This document shows, piece after piece, positions 1-9,001 of a stretch of 64,000 nt of DNA. The translations under genes were made by a program, and so were the position numbers. The notes beneath the pieces were generated by a model. It was not told where the DNA came from, searched no databases, and worked only from the letters and a program-made list of their open reading frames with translations. Source of the DNA: Robertmurraya_A mangrovi (GTDB lineage Bacteria; Bacillota; Bacilli; Bacillales; Cytobacillaceae). The stretch lies in the NCBI RefSeq assembly GCF_034427655.1, contig NZ_JAXOFX010000007.1, positions 135,472 to 199,471 on the forward strand, written 5' to 3'. How positions within the stretch are numbered: position 1 is the stretch's first letter; each line of letters starts with the position of its first letter.

Positions 1-824
1 ATCGTTGCAGCCATGAGTACGGTCAATCCAATCCATACTTTTTTCTTAGGCTCTTTCAGTTCAATCGTACAGTCGGCATCAAAAAGTTTGCTAATTTCAT
101 AGACTCTTTTCGGAAGATGAGGATGTGTAGATAATTTCTCACTCAACCAAACAAAGATTCCTTCCTCTGTTTCAATCTGTTTCATGTAAGCCTCTTGATT
201 CACTTTCCCATATAGCTCTTTACCAATAGCCAGCATAAGTAGAGCATTTTTCGCTGCATTTAAATCCTGAATATAATACGTAGCATAACGATCACAAGTA
301 TATTCACAAGCTCGTAAATAAGCATTACCTACGAATGGGATCCACATGGCAGGTAATAGAAGAATGCCGATGGTTACATGTTTTCTTTTAAGATGAGCAA
401 ATTCATGAGAGAGGACAAATAGAACTTCTTGATCGGCTCCTCTTTCAACCAATTCGAAAATTCCTGAATATAAAACAACCATGTTTCTTCCAAAGAATCT
501 CGTTGCAAACGCATTTAGTACTCCTTCAGACTCAACCACATAAATATCTGGCATCTTAGATATTCCCATATCTTTTGCTACCATGGTGGCTTTTTCATAC
601 AGCTCTGGAAACTGCTCTAAGCTAAGTTTTACGCCATTTCTTCTTATTCCACCCATCATTAAACCATGTAAAATAACGGAAACAAATATCATTAATAATA
701 CAATAGCAATTCCAATTACGGATATAGCAAGAAAGATATACGATAAGATGCTAAATAAAACTACAAGTGCAAAGTAAATACTTTCTTTCCGATGAACTAA
801 ATGGTCTTTCACTTCAGAATACAA
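1..824 (-). CDS. M48 family membrane metalloprotease (C-terminus cut by window edge)
   Basis: This is a zinc metalloprotease of the M48 (HtpX/Ste24-like) family, expected to be membrane-anchored and to act on membrane or secreted proteins. The reverse strand reads through without a stop from a TTG codon at 824 (ribosome site AAGGATGG just upstream) to the window edge. Two hydrophobic stretches lie in roughly the first 50 residues. The zinc motif HEFAH (HExxH) is present, followed about 30 residues later by CEYTCD, the ExxxD second-ligand motif of M48. The C-terminus is missing from this window. The TTG start is chosen because ATG codons nearby are in another frame that stops at once. Substrate unknown. 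Confidence 0.85.
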   Translation of the reverse strand, partial: MYSEVKDHLVHRKESIYFALVVLFSILSYIFLAISVIGIAIVLLMIFVSVILHGLMMGGIRRNGVKLSLEQFPELYEKATMVAKDMGISKMPDIYVVESEGVLNAFATRFFGRNMVVLYSGIFELVERGADQEVLFVLSHEFAHLKRKHVTIGILLLPAMWIPFVGNAYLRACEYTCDRYATYYIQDLNAAKNALLMLAIGKELYGKVNQEAYMKQIETEEGIFVWLSEKLSTHPHLPKRVYEISKLFDADCTIELKEPKKKVWIGLTVLMAAT

Positions 825-1361
825 TTCATTACCATCCTTTCTAAATTACAAATACTGTGAAATTATATACGATAAGTACCAGTTTAGAATATAGGAAATT
901 CTGTCCTATTTTTAAAATTTTCAAACTAATAATCATAATATTACACTGCATTCCCATATGCTCTATTAAGGGTTAGAAAGGAGGGGGGCAAATTACTTAC
1001 ACATGAGTTATGACTGTGTTCTTATAAGGTGTTTTATTCCTTCTTACTTAACAAAGGTTTAAGGAAACAGCCTTAGCTACACTCAATTTCAAACCAATTG
1101 ACTAATGAAAATTTTGCTAATTAAAAAAACAAATTAGGTAAACATATTAATAAATTGTAAAAATTCCTTATAAAAGTAGAAATTATTTGAAAATAAGGGT
1201 AAAATAATTTTTAAGAGGTATGACATCTAGAAGCTACTATAGGAATTTATAAAGGGGTTGTCTAGAAAAAAGAAAATACATAAGTTTGAAGATTGTATCT
1301 TCTAGAGGCTGTCGGTGTAGGTATGTGCCATAGGTTTGAAAAAAGGATAGGGAGTGGTTTT
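825..1361. other. 537-bp intergenic region with no confident gene
   Basis: This AT-rich stretch separates the divergent M48 protease and ytzE, so it must hold both promoters, but I could not fix either one. A purine-rich run (AAAGGAGGGGGG near 980) looks like a ribosome site, yet the only following frame (from ATG at 1003) is 19 codons and too distant. The upstream extension of ytzE from 1293 is open but not needed for the protein. Confidence 0.4.
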
Positions 1362-1583
1362 TTGAAACCTTCAACTAACCGGATGTTAAACCGTATCAAA
1401 TCAATCTACATGTTTATTAGTAGACATGGAACCGTTACAACTCAAGAACTTGTGGAGGAATTTGGTATTACTCCTCGTACCATCCAAAGAGACTTAAACG
1501 TGTTAGCTTACAATGACTTAGTGCAAAGTCCGAGCCGCGGCAAATGGACAACAACACACAAGAAAGTAAAAATTTCATCTTAA
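1362..1583 (+). CDS. ytzE: YtzE, minimal DeoR-type helix-turn-helix protein
   Basis: This small DNA-binding protein is 73 aa from the TTG at 1362 (MKPSTNRM..., with a GGATAGGGAGTGG ribosome site). It is essentially only the N-terminal winged helix-turn-helix of the DeoR family: MLNRIKSIYMFI, then VTTQELVEEFGITPRTIQRD, the recognition helix being TPRTIQRDL. The sugar-phosphate sensor domain of full DeoR regulators is absent. It matches the size and motif order I know for B. subtilis YtzE, which also lies beside ytzG and ytgP. The frame is open back to 1293 but that extension has no family resemblance. Target genes are unknown. A strong terminator follows at 1677-1712. Confidence 0.85.
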   Translation: MKPSTNRMLNRIKSIYMFISRHGTVTTQELVEEFGITPRTIQRDLNVLAYNDLVQSPSRGKWTTTHKKVKISS

Positions 1584-1676
1584 CACACGACTGCTTTTAC
1601 ACTGTGTTTAGATGAAAGGATAAACCAGTAATAAGACAACGCATTAAATATTAATAACCTAATAAATAGACACAAT

Positions 1677-1712
1677 AAAACCTAGATAATCATTGTATTA
1701 TCTAGGTTTTTT
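1677..1712. terminator. Bidirectional terminator between ytzE and ytzG
   Basis: The 10-bp perfect stem CCTAGATAAT / ATTATCTAGG has a 6-nt loop, with A4 before it and T6 after it. It can serve both convergent genes. Confidence 0.85.
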
Positions 1713-1741
1713 CGGTTTACTTTTGTAGTAACAGAATTGGT

Positions 1742-2461
1742 TTAGTTCACTTCATAATCCATTAACATTTGAACTTCTTCTTCTGTTAGCTCTCTATATT
1801 CTCCCAGTTCAAGAGTTTCATCTAAAGCTAGAGGTCCCATAGTTAACCTTTTTAAATAAATCACTTTTTTGCCAACCGCTTCAAACATTCTCTTCACTTG
1901 ATGGAACTTACCTTCTGTAATGGTCAACTCAATATCCGATGTGATACCTGATTTTAAAATTTTTAATTCCCCAGGTTTCGTTTCGTAGCCATCATCCAAT
2001 GTAACTCCCTCTTTAAAAGCCATTACATCGTCCTCTGTCACTTCGCTGTTAATAACAGCAAAGTAAGTTTTCGGAACATGTTTTTTAGGTGAAAGCAATC
2101 GATGGGACAACTGGCCATCATTTGTGATTAGCAGTAGCCCCTCTGTATCCTTATCTAGACGCCCAACAGGAAAAGGATTGAATACGCTATCCTCTATCTC
2201 AAGTAAATCAATAACTGTTTCATCACGTGTATCTTCAGTTGCAGAAATAACACCAGGCGGCTTATTCATCATTAAATAAATAAACTCCTTATACTCAATC
2301 ACTTCTCCGTTTAAAGTAACCGTATCATTTTCTGTATCAACATGATGCTTCGGATCCTTAATGACCGTTTCATTGACCTTTACCACACCGTTTTTTAGTA
2401 GCGATTTTACTTCCTTCCTACTACCAAAACCTAAATTTGCTAGCATCTTATCTATTCTCAT
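1742..2461 (-). CDS. ytzG: Pseudouridine synthase YtzG, RsuA/RluB family
   Basis: The enzyme isomerises a uridine of rRNA to pseudouridine; members of this branch act on 16S rRNA (RsuA) or 23S rRNA (RluB/E/F). An S4 RNA-binding domain occupies about residues 1-60 (MRIDKMLANLGFGSRKEVK). The catalytic domain carries the family motif GRLDKDTEGLLLITNDG with the catalytic Asp, and later FHQVKRMFEAVG. It is 239 aa from the second of two adjacent ATG codons, 7 nt after GGAGG; the first ATG at 2464 adds one Met. It lies downstream of ytgP on the same strand, with a small hairpin in the gap. Exact target uridine cannot be read from sequence. Confidence 0.9.
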   Translation of the reverse strand: MRIDKMLANLGFGSRKEVKSLLKNGVVKVNETVIKDPKHHVDTENDTVTLNGEVIEYKEFIYLMMNKPPGVISATEDTRDETVIDLLEIEDSVFNPFPVGRLDKDTEGLLLITNDGQLSHRLLSPKKHVPKTYFAVINSEVTEDDVMAFKEGVTLDDGYETKPGELKILKSGITSDIELTITEGKFHQVKRMFEAVGKKVIYLKRLTMGPLALDETLELGEYRELTEEEVQMLMDYEVN

Positions 2462-2482
2462 CATATTTCCTCCAAATGATTT

Positions 2483-2507
2483 AGTCTCCCCATAGGACGA
2501 GGAGACT
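2483..2507 (-). other. Small intergenic hairpin between ytgP and ytzG
   Basis: AGTCTCC and GGAGACT form a 7-bp stem just upstream of the ytzG ribosome site. No T-run follows, so it is not a normal terminator. It may be a processing or stability element; this is only a guess. Confidence 0.35.
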
Positions 2508-2532
2508 TTAAATGGCTTTAACTATCCGGGAA

Positions 2533-4149
2533 TTAAACTTTTAATCTTAATTTCTTCATGACTTTTTCAATCCTTTGACCGAAAAGGAAGTACATTAATT
2601 TTGTTTTAAGACCTAAGTAGAAGTAAACCCCTGCACCCACTACTGCACAGATTCCGATGATCACTAATGATTCGAATGTACTTGCAGGAGATAGGAAAAG
2701 TAATAAAACTTTATACGTAACCGCAGCAGCTATAAACATTAAGACTGTAAAAATAATAATTAACAAACTTCTTCTAATCACTAAACGGAATTTATATTTT
2801 GAGAAATTCTTAATTACTAATAAGTTAATCAAAATAGCCGATCCGTATCCTAAAGCTGTTGCAAAAATAGCCCCGTTCGTTTCAAATAACTTTATAAAAG
2901 GGATGTTTAAAGTGAGCTTCACTAAAATTCCAACAAGTAAACTCAAAATGGTAAATCGTTGTTCATCCAAGCCTTGTAAAATCGCCGCAGTTACAGAGTA
3001 AAGAGCAAATAACATAGCAACAGGTGCATACACTCTTAAAACCTCACTACCTAATAGATCATGCTCGTAAAAGACCGTATAAACCGGCTCAGATAATAAA
3101 GCTAAACCAACCGCAGATGGTAAAGTTAAAAATAATAGAACTTGAAACGTTTGATTTAACTGTCGATTCAAACTAATCTGATCCTGTTCCATAAAGGCCT
3201 TCGTAATACTTGGTACCAGTGTTAAAGAGAAGGCTGTTGCTAATGAAACCGGGATGATTACGAGCTTGTGGGTTTGGACATTTAATATAGATAACGCATC
3301 TTTTGCTACTTCAGTAAGTCCTATCTCCGCCATCGCCCTCTGAAAAGTTAAAAGGTCTATCATTTGAAAAAGCGGATTTGCAATTCCAATTAAGACGAAT
3401 GGTATTGAATAAATCAATATCTCTTTGTACATATCTTTTAAAGATATATCTAGAGTTCCCTTATCTTTTTCAAGTAGTTCATCAAGGTAAGGTTTTCGTT
3501 TATACCAATACCAAAATAAGACTCCTAAACTCCCTAATCCACCAATAAACGCTGCAAAAGTGGCAACACTCACAGCTGTAGCAAGGCTTCCTTTCATTAT
3601 ATTTAAAACAACAAAAGCTCCTGCTAATAAAAATATAATTCTAACTAGCTGTTCAACAACTTGGGAAACAGCTGAAGGTCCCATCGATTGATGCCCTTGG
3701 AAAAATCCTCTGATTAAACTCATAAAAGGGATGATTATTAATGCAAAACTAACTGCCCTTATTACCACAATTATATCCTGTGGATTAGAGGTTGTATCAT
3801 TTGACGGGATTACTATGTCCGCAAGTATCGGTGCTGAGAAATAGAGCATTGCAAATGAACTTATCCCTGTAATTGTCATTACAACAAGTCCAGATTTAAA
3901 GAGTTTACGCCCTATTGCGTATTCCTCAATGGTATTATATTTAGCAATAAATTTTGAGACTGCCAAGGGTATACCTGCTGTGGCGATCGAAATGAATATT
4001 GTATATGGTACGTACGAGTAGTTATATAATAAGGTCCCCTCTTTACCAACTATTTGGTAAAAAGGAATAATATAAAATAACCCCAATACCTTCGAAATCA
4101 TCGTTCCTAAAGTTAAAATAAAAGTTCCTCTTAATAGCTTTGATGACAT
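2533..4149 (-). CDS. ytgP: YtgP, MurJ-type lipid II flippase of the MOP superfamily
   Basis: This integral membrane protein is 538 aa with about fourteen hydrophobic segments, and belongs to the polysaccharide-exporter/MurJ branch of the MOP superfamily. The B. subtilis counterpart YtgP can flip the peptidoglycan precursor lipid II across the membrane; SpoVB is its sporulation paralogue. The N-terminus MSSKLLRGTFILTLGTMISK and the motif GFFQGHQSMGPSAVSQ are typical. I start at ATG 4149 because GAGGGA precedes it directly; a GTG at 4161 gives four more residues. Its position upstream of ytzG is the same as in B. subtilis. A repeat element lies immediately upstream. Confidence 0.9.
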   Translation of the reverse strand: MSSKLLRGTFILTLGTMISKVLGLFYIIPFYQIVGKEGTLLYNYSYVPYTIFISIATAGIPLAVSKFIAKYNTIEEYAIGRKLFKSGLVVMTITGISSFAMLYFSAPILADIVIPSNDTTSNPQDIIVVIRAVSFALIIIPFMSLIRGFFQGHQSMGPSAVSQVVEQLVRIIFLLAGAFVVLNIMKGSLATAVSVATFAAFIGGLGSLGVLFWYWYKRKPYLDELLEKDKGTLDISLKDMYKEILIYSIPFVLIGIANPLFQMIDLLTFQRAMAEIGLTEVAKDALSILNVQTHKLVIIPVSLATAFSLTLVPSITKAFMEQDQISLNRQLNQTFQVLLFLTLPSAVGLALLSEPVYTVFYEHDLLGSEVLRVYAPVAMLFALYSVTAAILQGLDEQRFTILSLLVGILVKLTLNIPFIKLFETNGAIFATALGYGSAILINLLVIKNFSKYKFRLVIRRSLLIIIFTVLMFIAAAVTYKVLLLFLSPASTFESLVIIGICAVVGAGVYFYLGLKTKLMYFLFGQRIEKVMKKLRLKV

Positions 4150-4273
4150 ATAATCCCTCACTAGTGAAAAAAATCAATTCAGGAAACTATCTATATAATA
4201 TCCTTATTATTATGTTCTTCGACACGCATAATAAGGCTCTTTTCGTAAAGTTAGTTGCTTTATTTATACACCT

Positions 4274-4404
4274 GAGTTGATTGGAGCGGAAGGCACTAGA
4301 CTCCTGGGGGATTAGCGTTTCAGGCGAGACCCCGCAGAAGCGTAAGCGACGAGGAGGCTCGGCGAACGCCCCCCGGAAAGCAAGTGCCTGGAGCGGAAAT
4401 CAAC
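4274..4404. repeat. Interspersed GC-rich repeat, copy 1
   Basis: A ~130-bp block far richer in G+C than its surroundings. Its ends are inverted: GAGTTGATTGGAGCGGAAGG at the left and its near-complement GGAGCGGAAATCAAC at the right, so the unit can fold on itself. It contains GAGACCCCGCAGAAGCG and GACGAGGAGGCTCGGC. The reverse complement matches copies at 25672-25799 and 60951-61078. I have seen this type in many Bacillaceae intergenic regions; function unknown. Confidence 0.85.
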
Positions 4405-4625
4405 GGACTAACTTAATGAAACCATCCTAAATCAACGATCAATGCGAAAAGAGACTTAAATAAAAACTTATGTAAGACAAAAAATCACTAATAATTAGTT
4501 TACACCTCTCTTTCAGGAAGTGCTAGTTTGAATTAAAGATGTAATGTATTCTTTTCATCTTATTTGAGAATGTTCTATAATATTAAACATGTATTTATGT
4601 AATTCGGAAGAAGTTGGTGAATTTA

Positions 4626-5894
4626 TTGAAATATGACGTTATTGTAATTGGTGGCGGTCCATCTGGGCTTATGGCTTCCATTGCAGCAGGAGAACAAGGT
4701 GCGAAAGTACTTCTAATCGATAAAGGTGACAAACTAGGGAGAAAGCTAGCCATCTCCGGCGGTGGAAGATGTAATGTAACGAATCGACTACCTGTTGATG
4801 AAATTATTAAACATATTCCTGGAAATGGCCGATTTTTATACAGTGCTTTTTCTATCTTTAGTAACGAAGACATTATCCTCTTCTTTGAAAATTTAGGCAT
4901 AAAGCTTAAAGAAGAGGATCACGGACGAATGTTTCCTGTTACCGATAAAGCCCAGTCGGTAGTGGATGCTTTAATTTCTAAGCTAAAAGAACTCAAGGTT
5001 GATATTAAAACAAATACACCGGTTGCAGATATAGTATATGATGACCAGCAAGCAGTCGCTGTTCAGTTAAAAGATGGTGAAAGATATGATACCGGTTCTG
5101 TTGTATTAGCGGTTGGAGGAAAATCCGTCCCCCACACCGGCTCAACAGGTGACGGGTATGCTTGGGCTGAAGAAGCGGGTCATACCATCACAGAATTGTT
5201 TCCAACTGAAGTACCTATCACTTCAAACGAACCATTTATTAAAGAAAAGACATTACAAGGGCTATCTCTAAGAGACATTGGGTTAAGTGTACTTAATCCT
5301 AAGGGTAAGCCTCTTATCACGCACCGTATGGACATGATTTTTACCCATTTCGGGATAAGCGGCCCAGCCGTATTACGCTGCAGTCAGTATGTGGTGAAGG
5401 CTATGAAAAAATGGAATTTAAAAGAGGTTGTCATGAGTATTGACGCACTTCCTGACACAAAAGAAGAACCTCTGTTTCAAGAAGTCATTAAAATGATGAA
5501 AGAGGACCCGAAAAAAAGTGTAAAAAATATTTTAAAAGGGTTTATGCCTGAACGTTATTTATTATTTCTTTTAGAGAAAAGCGATATAGACCCTTCCGCA
5601 CAAGGTGGAACGGTTTCTAATGATAAAATTAGAGAATTCGTGAAAAGCTGTAAACAGTTTCAATTTGGAGTTCATGGGACACTCTCTATAGAAAAAGCCT
5701 TTGTTACAGGTGGTGGAGTTTCGGTTAAAGAAATTGAGCCACAAACAATGGGATCCAAACTAATGAATGGGCTTTACTTCTGTGGAGAAATTTTAGATAT
5801 CCACGGCTATACAGGTGGCTACAATATTACTTCCGCTCTAGTTACAGGAAGATTAGCTGGGACAAATGCAGCACAGTTTTCATTAGGTAAATAA
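4626..5894 (+). CDS. ytfP: YtfP, HI0933-type NAD(P)/FAD-dependent oxidoreductase
   Basis: This flavoprotein of the HI0933/YhiN family has no established physiological substrate. The N-terminal Rossmann FAD motif is VIGGGPSGLMASIAAGEQG, followed by the family signature GRKLAISGGGRCNVTN at about residues 39-54 and a second glycine-rich stretch, AVGGKSVPHTGSTGDG. The C-terminal FAD-contact motif is GEILDIHGYTGGYNITSAL. Length is 422 aa from TTG at 4626, which gives MKYDVIVIGGG and follows GGTGA; TTG 4614 and GTG 4617 are in frame and possible. It is transcribed alone, divergent from ytgP, with a terminator at 5900-5929. Confidence 0.88.
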   Translation: MKYDVIVIGGGPSGLMASIAAGEQGAKVLLIDKGDKLGRKLAISGGGRCNVTNRLPVDEIIKHIPGNGRFLYSAFSIFSNEDIILFFENLGIKLKEEDHGRMFPVTDKAQSVVDALISKLKELKVDIKTNTPVADIVYDDQQAVAVQLKDGERYDTGSVVLAVGGKSVPHTGSTGDGYAWAEEAGHTITELFPTEVPITSNEPFIKEKTLQGLSLRDIGLSVLNPKGKPLITHRMDMIFTHFGISGPAVLRCSQYVVKAMKKWNLKEVVMSIDALPDTKEEPLFQEVIKMMKEDPKKSVKNILKGFMPERYLLFLLEKSDIDPSAQGGTVSNDKIREFVKSCKQFQFGVHGTLSIEKAFVTGGGVSVKEIEPQTMGSKLMNGLYFCGEILDIHGYTGGYNITSALVTGRLAGTNAAQFSLGK

Positions 5895-5899
5895 TAATG

Positions 5900-5929
5900 G
5901 CTGGTTCTATTTTTAGGACCAGCTTTTTT
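5900..5929 (+). terminator. Terminator after ytfP
   Basis: Stem GCTGGTTC / GGACCAGC with one G-T pair and an 8-nt loop, followed by T6. Confidence 0.8.
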
Positions 5930-5936
5930 GAACTCT

Positions 5937-6119
5937 TTATGAGCGATAGATGATCATGGCTGAATAACAATAAACTTGTTCGTCAATGTCCTCTTGAAGT
6001 GCTGCAACATGATACTTAATATCAACAATCTTCGCTTCTTCTAGTTTTTGAAGAAACTTATTCATCTCCAACTCCAAATCCTTCTCATGCTCCTGGTCGA
6101 ATAACTTAACTTGTATCAT
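5937..6119 (-). CDS. cse60: Sporulation protein Cse60
   Basis: A 60-aa soluble protein, exactly the size that gives Cse60 its name. B. subtilis Cse60 (YteV) is made in the mother cell under SigE; its role is not known. The sequence begins MIQVKLFDQEHEKDLELEMN and is rich in Glu and Lys, with a short predicted helix followed by beta-like YHVAALQ and YCYSAMIIY. The start at 6119 follows GGGAGAGAG; the frame is open 13 codons further upstream, but that extension has no family match. A perfect palindrome separates it from the rhodanese gene. Confidence 0.85.
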   Translation of the reverse strand: MIQVKLFDQEHEKDLELEMNKFLQKLEEAKIVDIKYHVAALQEDIDEQVYCYSAMIIYRS

Positions 6120-6181
6120 ACTCTCTCTCCCGCTATCTTTTTCCACCATTGTTACCATTTTCAGAAAAATTTAAAACAAAA

Positions 6182-6221
6182 GGGTCAGACCCCCTTTAGT
6201 TAACTAAAGGGGGTCTGACCC
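6182..6221. repeat. Perfect 40-bp palindrome, probable terminator of the leuS-rhodanese unit
   Basis: The 20-bp arm GGGTCAGACCCCCTTTAGTT is followed immediately by its exact complement, centred on GTTAAC. On the minus strand it is followed by TTTTGTTTTAAATTTTT, so it can end transcription from leuS and the rhodanese gene. The arm itself contains the smaller palindrome GGGTCAGACCC. Confidence 0.8.
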
Positions 6222-6229
6222 CAATACCA

Positions 6230-6532
6230 TTATTTCGTTTCACCTGACCAGTCAAGCATACCGCCTAACATATTACGTACTTTATAGCCTTGGTCCTGTA
6301 AGTAGTAGCAAACATTTTCACTTCTGCGTCCAGAGCGACAAATGAAGATGTATTCTTTGTCTTTGTCGAAGTAATCTAGGTTTGCTGGAATCTCGCCCAT
6401 TTTAATGTGCTTTGCACCAGGAATCATCCCAAATTCTACTTCCTCATCTTCCCTTACATCGACTAATTCAAGGTTTTCTCCTTTTTTTAACTTCTCTTGA
6501 AGTTCTTCTGTAGTAATTATTTCAATACTCAT
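6230..6532 (-). CDS. ytwF: Single-domain rhodanese-like protein YtwF
   Basis: A 100-aa cytoplasmic single rhodanese domain. Such proteins carry sulfane sulfur as a persulfide on the active-site Cys. The active-site loop reads FICRSGRRSENV, with the Cys at about residue 65, and the N-terminal half has the usual LVDVREDEEVEFGMIPGAKH strand-loop. It starts 26 bp after the leuS stop, so the two are almost certainly cotranscribed; the same adjacency is known for B. subtilis ytwF and leuS. Sulfur acceptor unknown. Confidence 0.88.
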   Translation of the reverse strand: MSIEIITTEELQEKLKKGENLELVDVREDEEVEFGMIPGAKHIKMGEIPANLDYFDKDKEYIFICRSGRRSENVCYYLQDQGYKVRNMLGGMLDWSGETK

Positions 6533-6557
6533 AAAAAGTCGTCCTTCCTAAAATAAA

Positions 6558-8972
6558 TTAGTTAGCAACTATATTAACAAGCTTGCCTGGAACTGCGATT
6601 ACTTTTCGAACGGTTTTCCCATCGATTTGTTCTTTTACTGCATCATCGCCCATGGCAATTTGCTCTAATGTTTCTTTGTTTGCATCTGTTGGAACAAGTA
6701 ATTTTGCTTTTACTTTACCGTTAATTTGAACAACGATTTCAACTTCATCGTCCACTAGCTTTGCTTCATCAAATGCTGGCCATGTATGATAAGAGATTGT
6801 TTCTGTATGGCCAAGTTTTTCCCAAAGCTCTTCAGCAATATGTGGAGCCACTGGTGCTAATAATTTTACAAAGCCTTCTACAAAATCCTTAGGTAGAACC
6901 GTTGCTTTATAAGCATCATTGATGAACACCATTAATTGAGAAATCGCAGTATTGAAGCGTAATCCTTCATAGTCCTCTGTTACTTTCTTCACTGTTTGAT
7001 GGTAAACCTTTTCTAAAGTCGTATCAGTGCTATCCTGAACTTTAGCACTTAAAGTTCCATCTTCTTCAATTAATAGACGCCATACACGGTCTAAGAAGCG
7101 GCGTGCACCATCAAGACCTTTTGTTGACCATGCAATTGAAGCCTCAAGTGGTCCCATGAACATTTCGTATAAACGAAGGGTATCTGCTCCGTGGCTGCTA
7201 ACAATCTCATCTGGATTGACAACATTCCCTTTAGATTTACTCATTTTTTCGTTGTTTTCACCTAAGATCATTCCTTGGTTGAATAACTTTTGGAACGGCT
7301 CTTTTGTAGTAACAACTCCGATATCATAAAGGAATTTGTGCCAGAAGCGAGCATATAGTAAGTGAAGAACTGCATGCTCTGCCCCACCGATATAAATATC
7401 AACTGGTAACCATTGTTTTAATTTTTCCGGATCAGCTAATGCTTCACTGTTTTTCGGATCAATATAACGTAAGTAGTACCAGCAGCTACCGGCCCACTGC
7501 GGCATAGTATTTGTTTCACGACGACCTTTTTTACCAGTTACAGGGTCGACTACGTTTACCCAATCTTCAATATTAGCTAATGGAGATTCTCCAGTTCCAG
7601 AAGGACGAATAGCTGTTGTCTTTGGAAGTAATAACGGAAGTTCCTTTTCATCGACTGCTGTCATGGTGCCATCTTCCCAATGAATCACTGGAATGGGCTC
7701 TCCCCAATAACGTTGGCGGCTGAATAACCAGTCGCGTAGACGGTAAGTGACTTTCTTCGTCCCAATGCCTTTTTCCTCTAACCAAGCAATGCTCTTTTGA
7801 ATCGCATCTTCTTTATTTAAACCATTTAAGAAGTCAGAGTTCACATGTTCCCCGTCACCTGTATAAGCTTCTTTTGTTACATCTCCACCAGCAACTACTT
7901 CTTTAATCGTTAAGTTAAACTTTTGAGCAAATTCGTAGTCACGCTCATCATGTCCTGGTACTGCCATGATTGCACCTGTACCATAGCTAACAAGTACGTA
8001 ATCAGCAATCCAGATTGGCATTTTTTCACCGTTTACAGGATTAATCGCATAAGCACCTGTGAAAACACCCGTTTTATCTTTAGCTAAATCTGTACGCTCA
8101 AGGTCACTTTTACTCTTAACCTGATCTAAGTATGCATCAACCGCTTCACGTTGGTCAGCAGTTGTAATTTTACTAACTAATGAATGCTCAGGAGCTAATA
8201 CAGCGTATGTTGCACCGAATAAAGTATCAGGTCTCGTTGTGAAAACTGTAAATGTTTCATCATGACCATCAATATTGAAAGTCACTTCAGCACCTTCAGA
8301 ACGGCCAATCCAGTTACGTTGCATGTCTTTTAAGCTTTCTGGCCAGTCTAATTCTTCTAAATCCTCTAATAAACGGTCTGCATAAGCTGTAATTTTTAAC
8401 ATCCATTGTTTCATTGGACGGCGCTCAACTGGATGCCCACCGCGCTCACTTTTCCCATCTATTACTTCTTCATTGGATAAAACGGTTCCTAGTGCTGGAC
8501 ACCAGTTAACAGCTACTTCATCAATGTAAGCTAAGCCTTTTTCAAAAAGTTGTAAGAAAATCCATTGAGTCCATTTATAATACTCTGGATCCGTTGTATT
8601 TACTTCACGATCCCAGTCATATGAGAATCCTAATGCTTTAATTTGACGACGGAATGTCTCAATGTTTTGTGCTGTGAATTCTGCTGGGTCATTTCCTGTA
8701 TCTAGCGCGTATTGCTCCGCTGGTAAACCGAATGCATCCCAGCCCATTGGATGAAGGACATTATATCCTTGAGCACGCTTCATTCTTGAGATAATGTCTG
8801 TCGCTGTATATCCTTCTGGATGCCCTACGTGAAGACCTGCGCCAGATGGATAAGGAAACATATCTAACGCATAAAATTTGCGTTTTCCTTTTTCTTCGCT
8901 CGTTTTGAACGTTTTGTTGTTATCCCAATAATGTTGCCACTTTTTTTCGATATCTTGATGATTGAAGCTCAT
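6558..8972 (-). CDS. leuS: Leucyl-tRNA synthetase
   Basis: This class I aminoacyl-tRNA synthetase charges leucine onto tRNA-Leu. It is 804 aa, the normal bacterial length. The HIGH-type motif is HVGH at residues 48-51 within YPSGAGLHVGHPEGYTATD. The KMSKS loop (EKMSKSKGNVVNPDE) is near residue 575. The inserted editing domain lies between, including TTRPDTLFGATY. The C-terminal anticodon-binding part ends VQINGKVKAKL...KVIAVPGKLVN. The ATG follows AGGAGG by 8 nt. Expression is expected to be induced by uncharged tRNA-Leu through the T-box leader upstream. Confidence 0.98.
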   Translation of the reverse strand: MSFNHQDIEKKWQHYWDNNKTFKTSEEKGKRKFYALDMFPYPSGAGLHVGHPEGYTATDIISRMKRAQGYNVLHPMGWDAFGLPAEQYALDTGNDPAEFTAQNIETFRRQIKALGFSYDWDREVNTTDPEYYKWTQWIFLQLFEKGLAYIDEVAVNWCPALGTVLSNEEVIDGKSERGGHPVERRPMKQWMLKITAYADRLLEDLEELDWPESLKDMQRNWIGRSEGAEVTFNIDGHDETFTVFTTRPDTLFGATYAVLAPEHSLVSKITTADQREAVDAYLDQVKSKSDLERTDLAKDKTGVFTGAYAINPVNGEKMPIWIADYVLVSYGTGAIMAVPGHDERDYEFAQKFNLTIKEVVAGGDVTKEAYTGDGEHVNSDFLNGLNKEDAIQKSIAWLEEKGIGTKKVTYRLRDWLFSRQRYWGEPIPVIHWEDGTMTAVDEKELPLLLPKTTAIRPSGTGESPLANIEDWVNVVDPVTGKKGRRETNTMPQWAGSCWYYLRYIDPKNSEALADPEKLKQWLPVDIYIGGAEHAVLHLLYARFWHKFLYDIGVVTTKEPFQKLFNQGMILGENNEKMSKSKGNVVNPDEIVSSHGADTLRLYEMFMGPLEASIAWSTKGLDGARRFLDRVWRLLIEEDGTLSAKVQDSTDTTLEKVYHQTVKKVTEDYEGLRFNTAISQLMVFINDAYKATVLPKDFVEGFVKLLAPVAPHIAEELWEKLGHTETISYHTWPAFDEAKLVDDEVEIVVQINGKVKAKLLVPTDANKETLEQIAMGDDAVKEQIDGKTVRKVIAVPGKLVNIVAN

Positions 8973-9001
8973 CTTTTTTTCCTCCTAAAAATCGTTTATA
9001 A

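Noticed and set aside
1003..1062. 19-codon frame starting ATGAGTTATGACTG after a purine run
   Set aside because: Too far from the purine run and too short to support.
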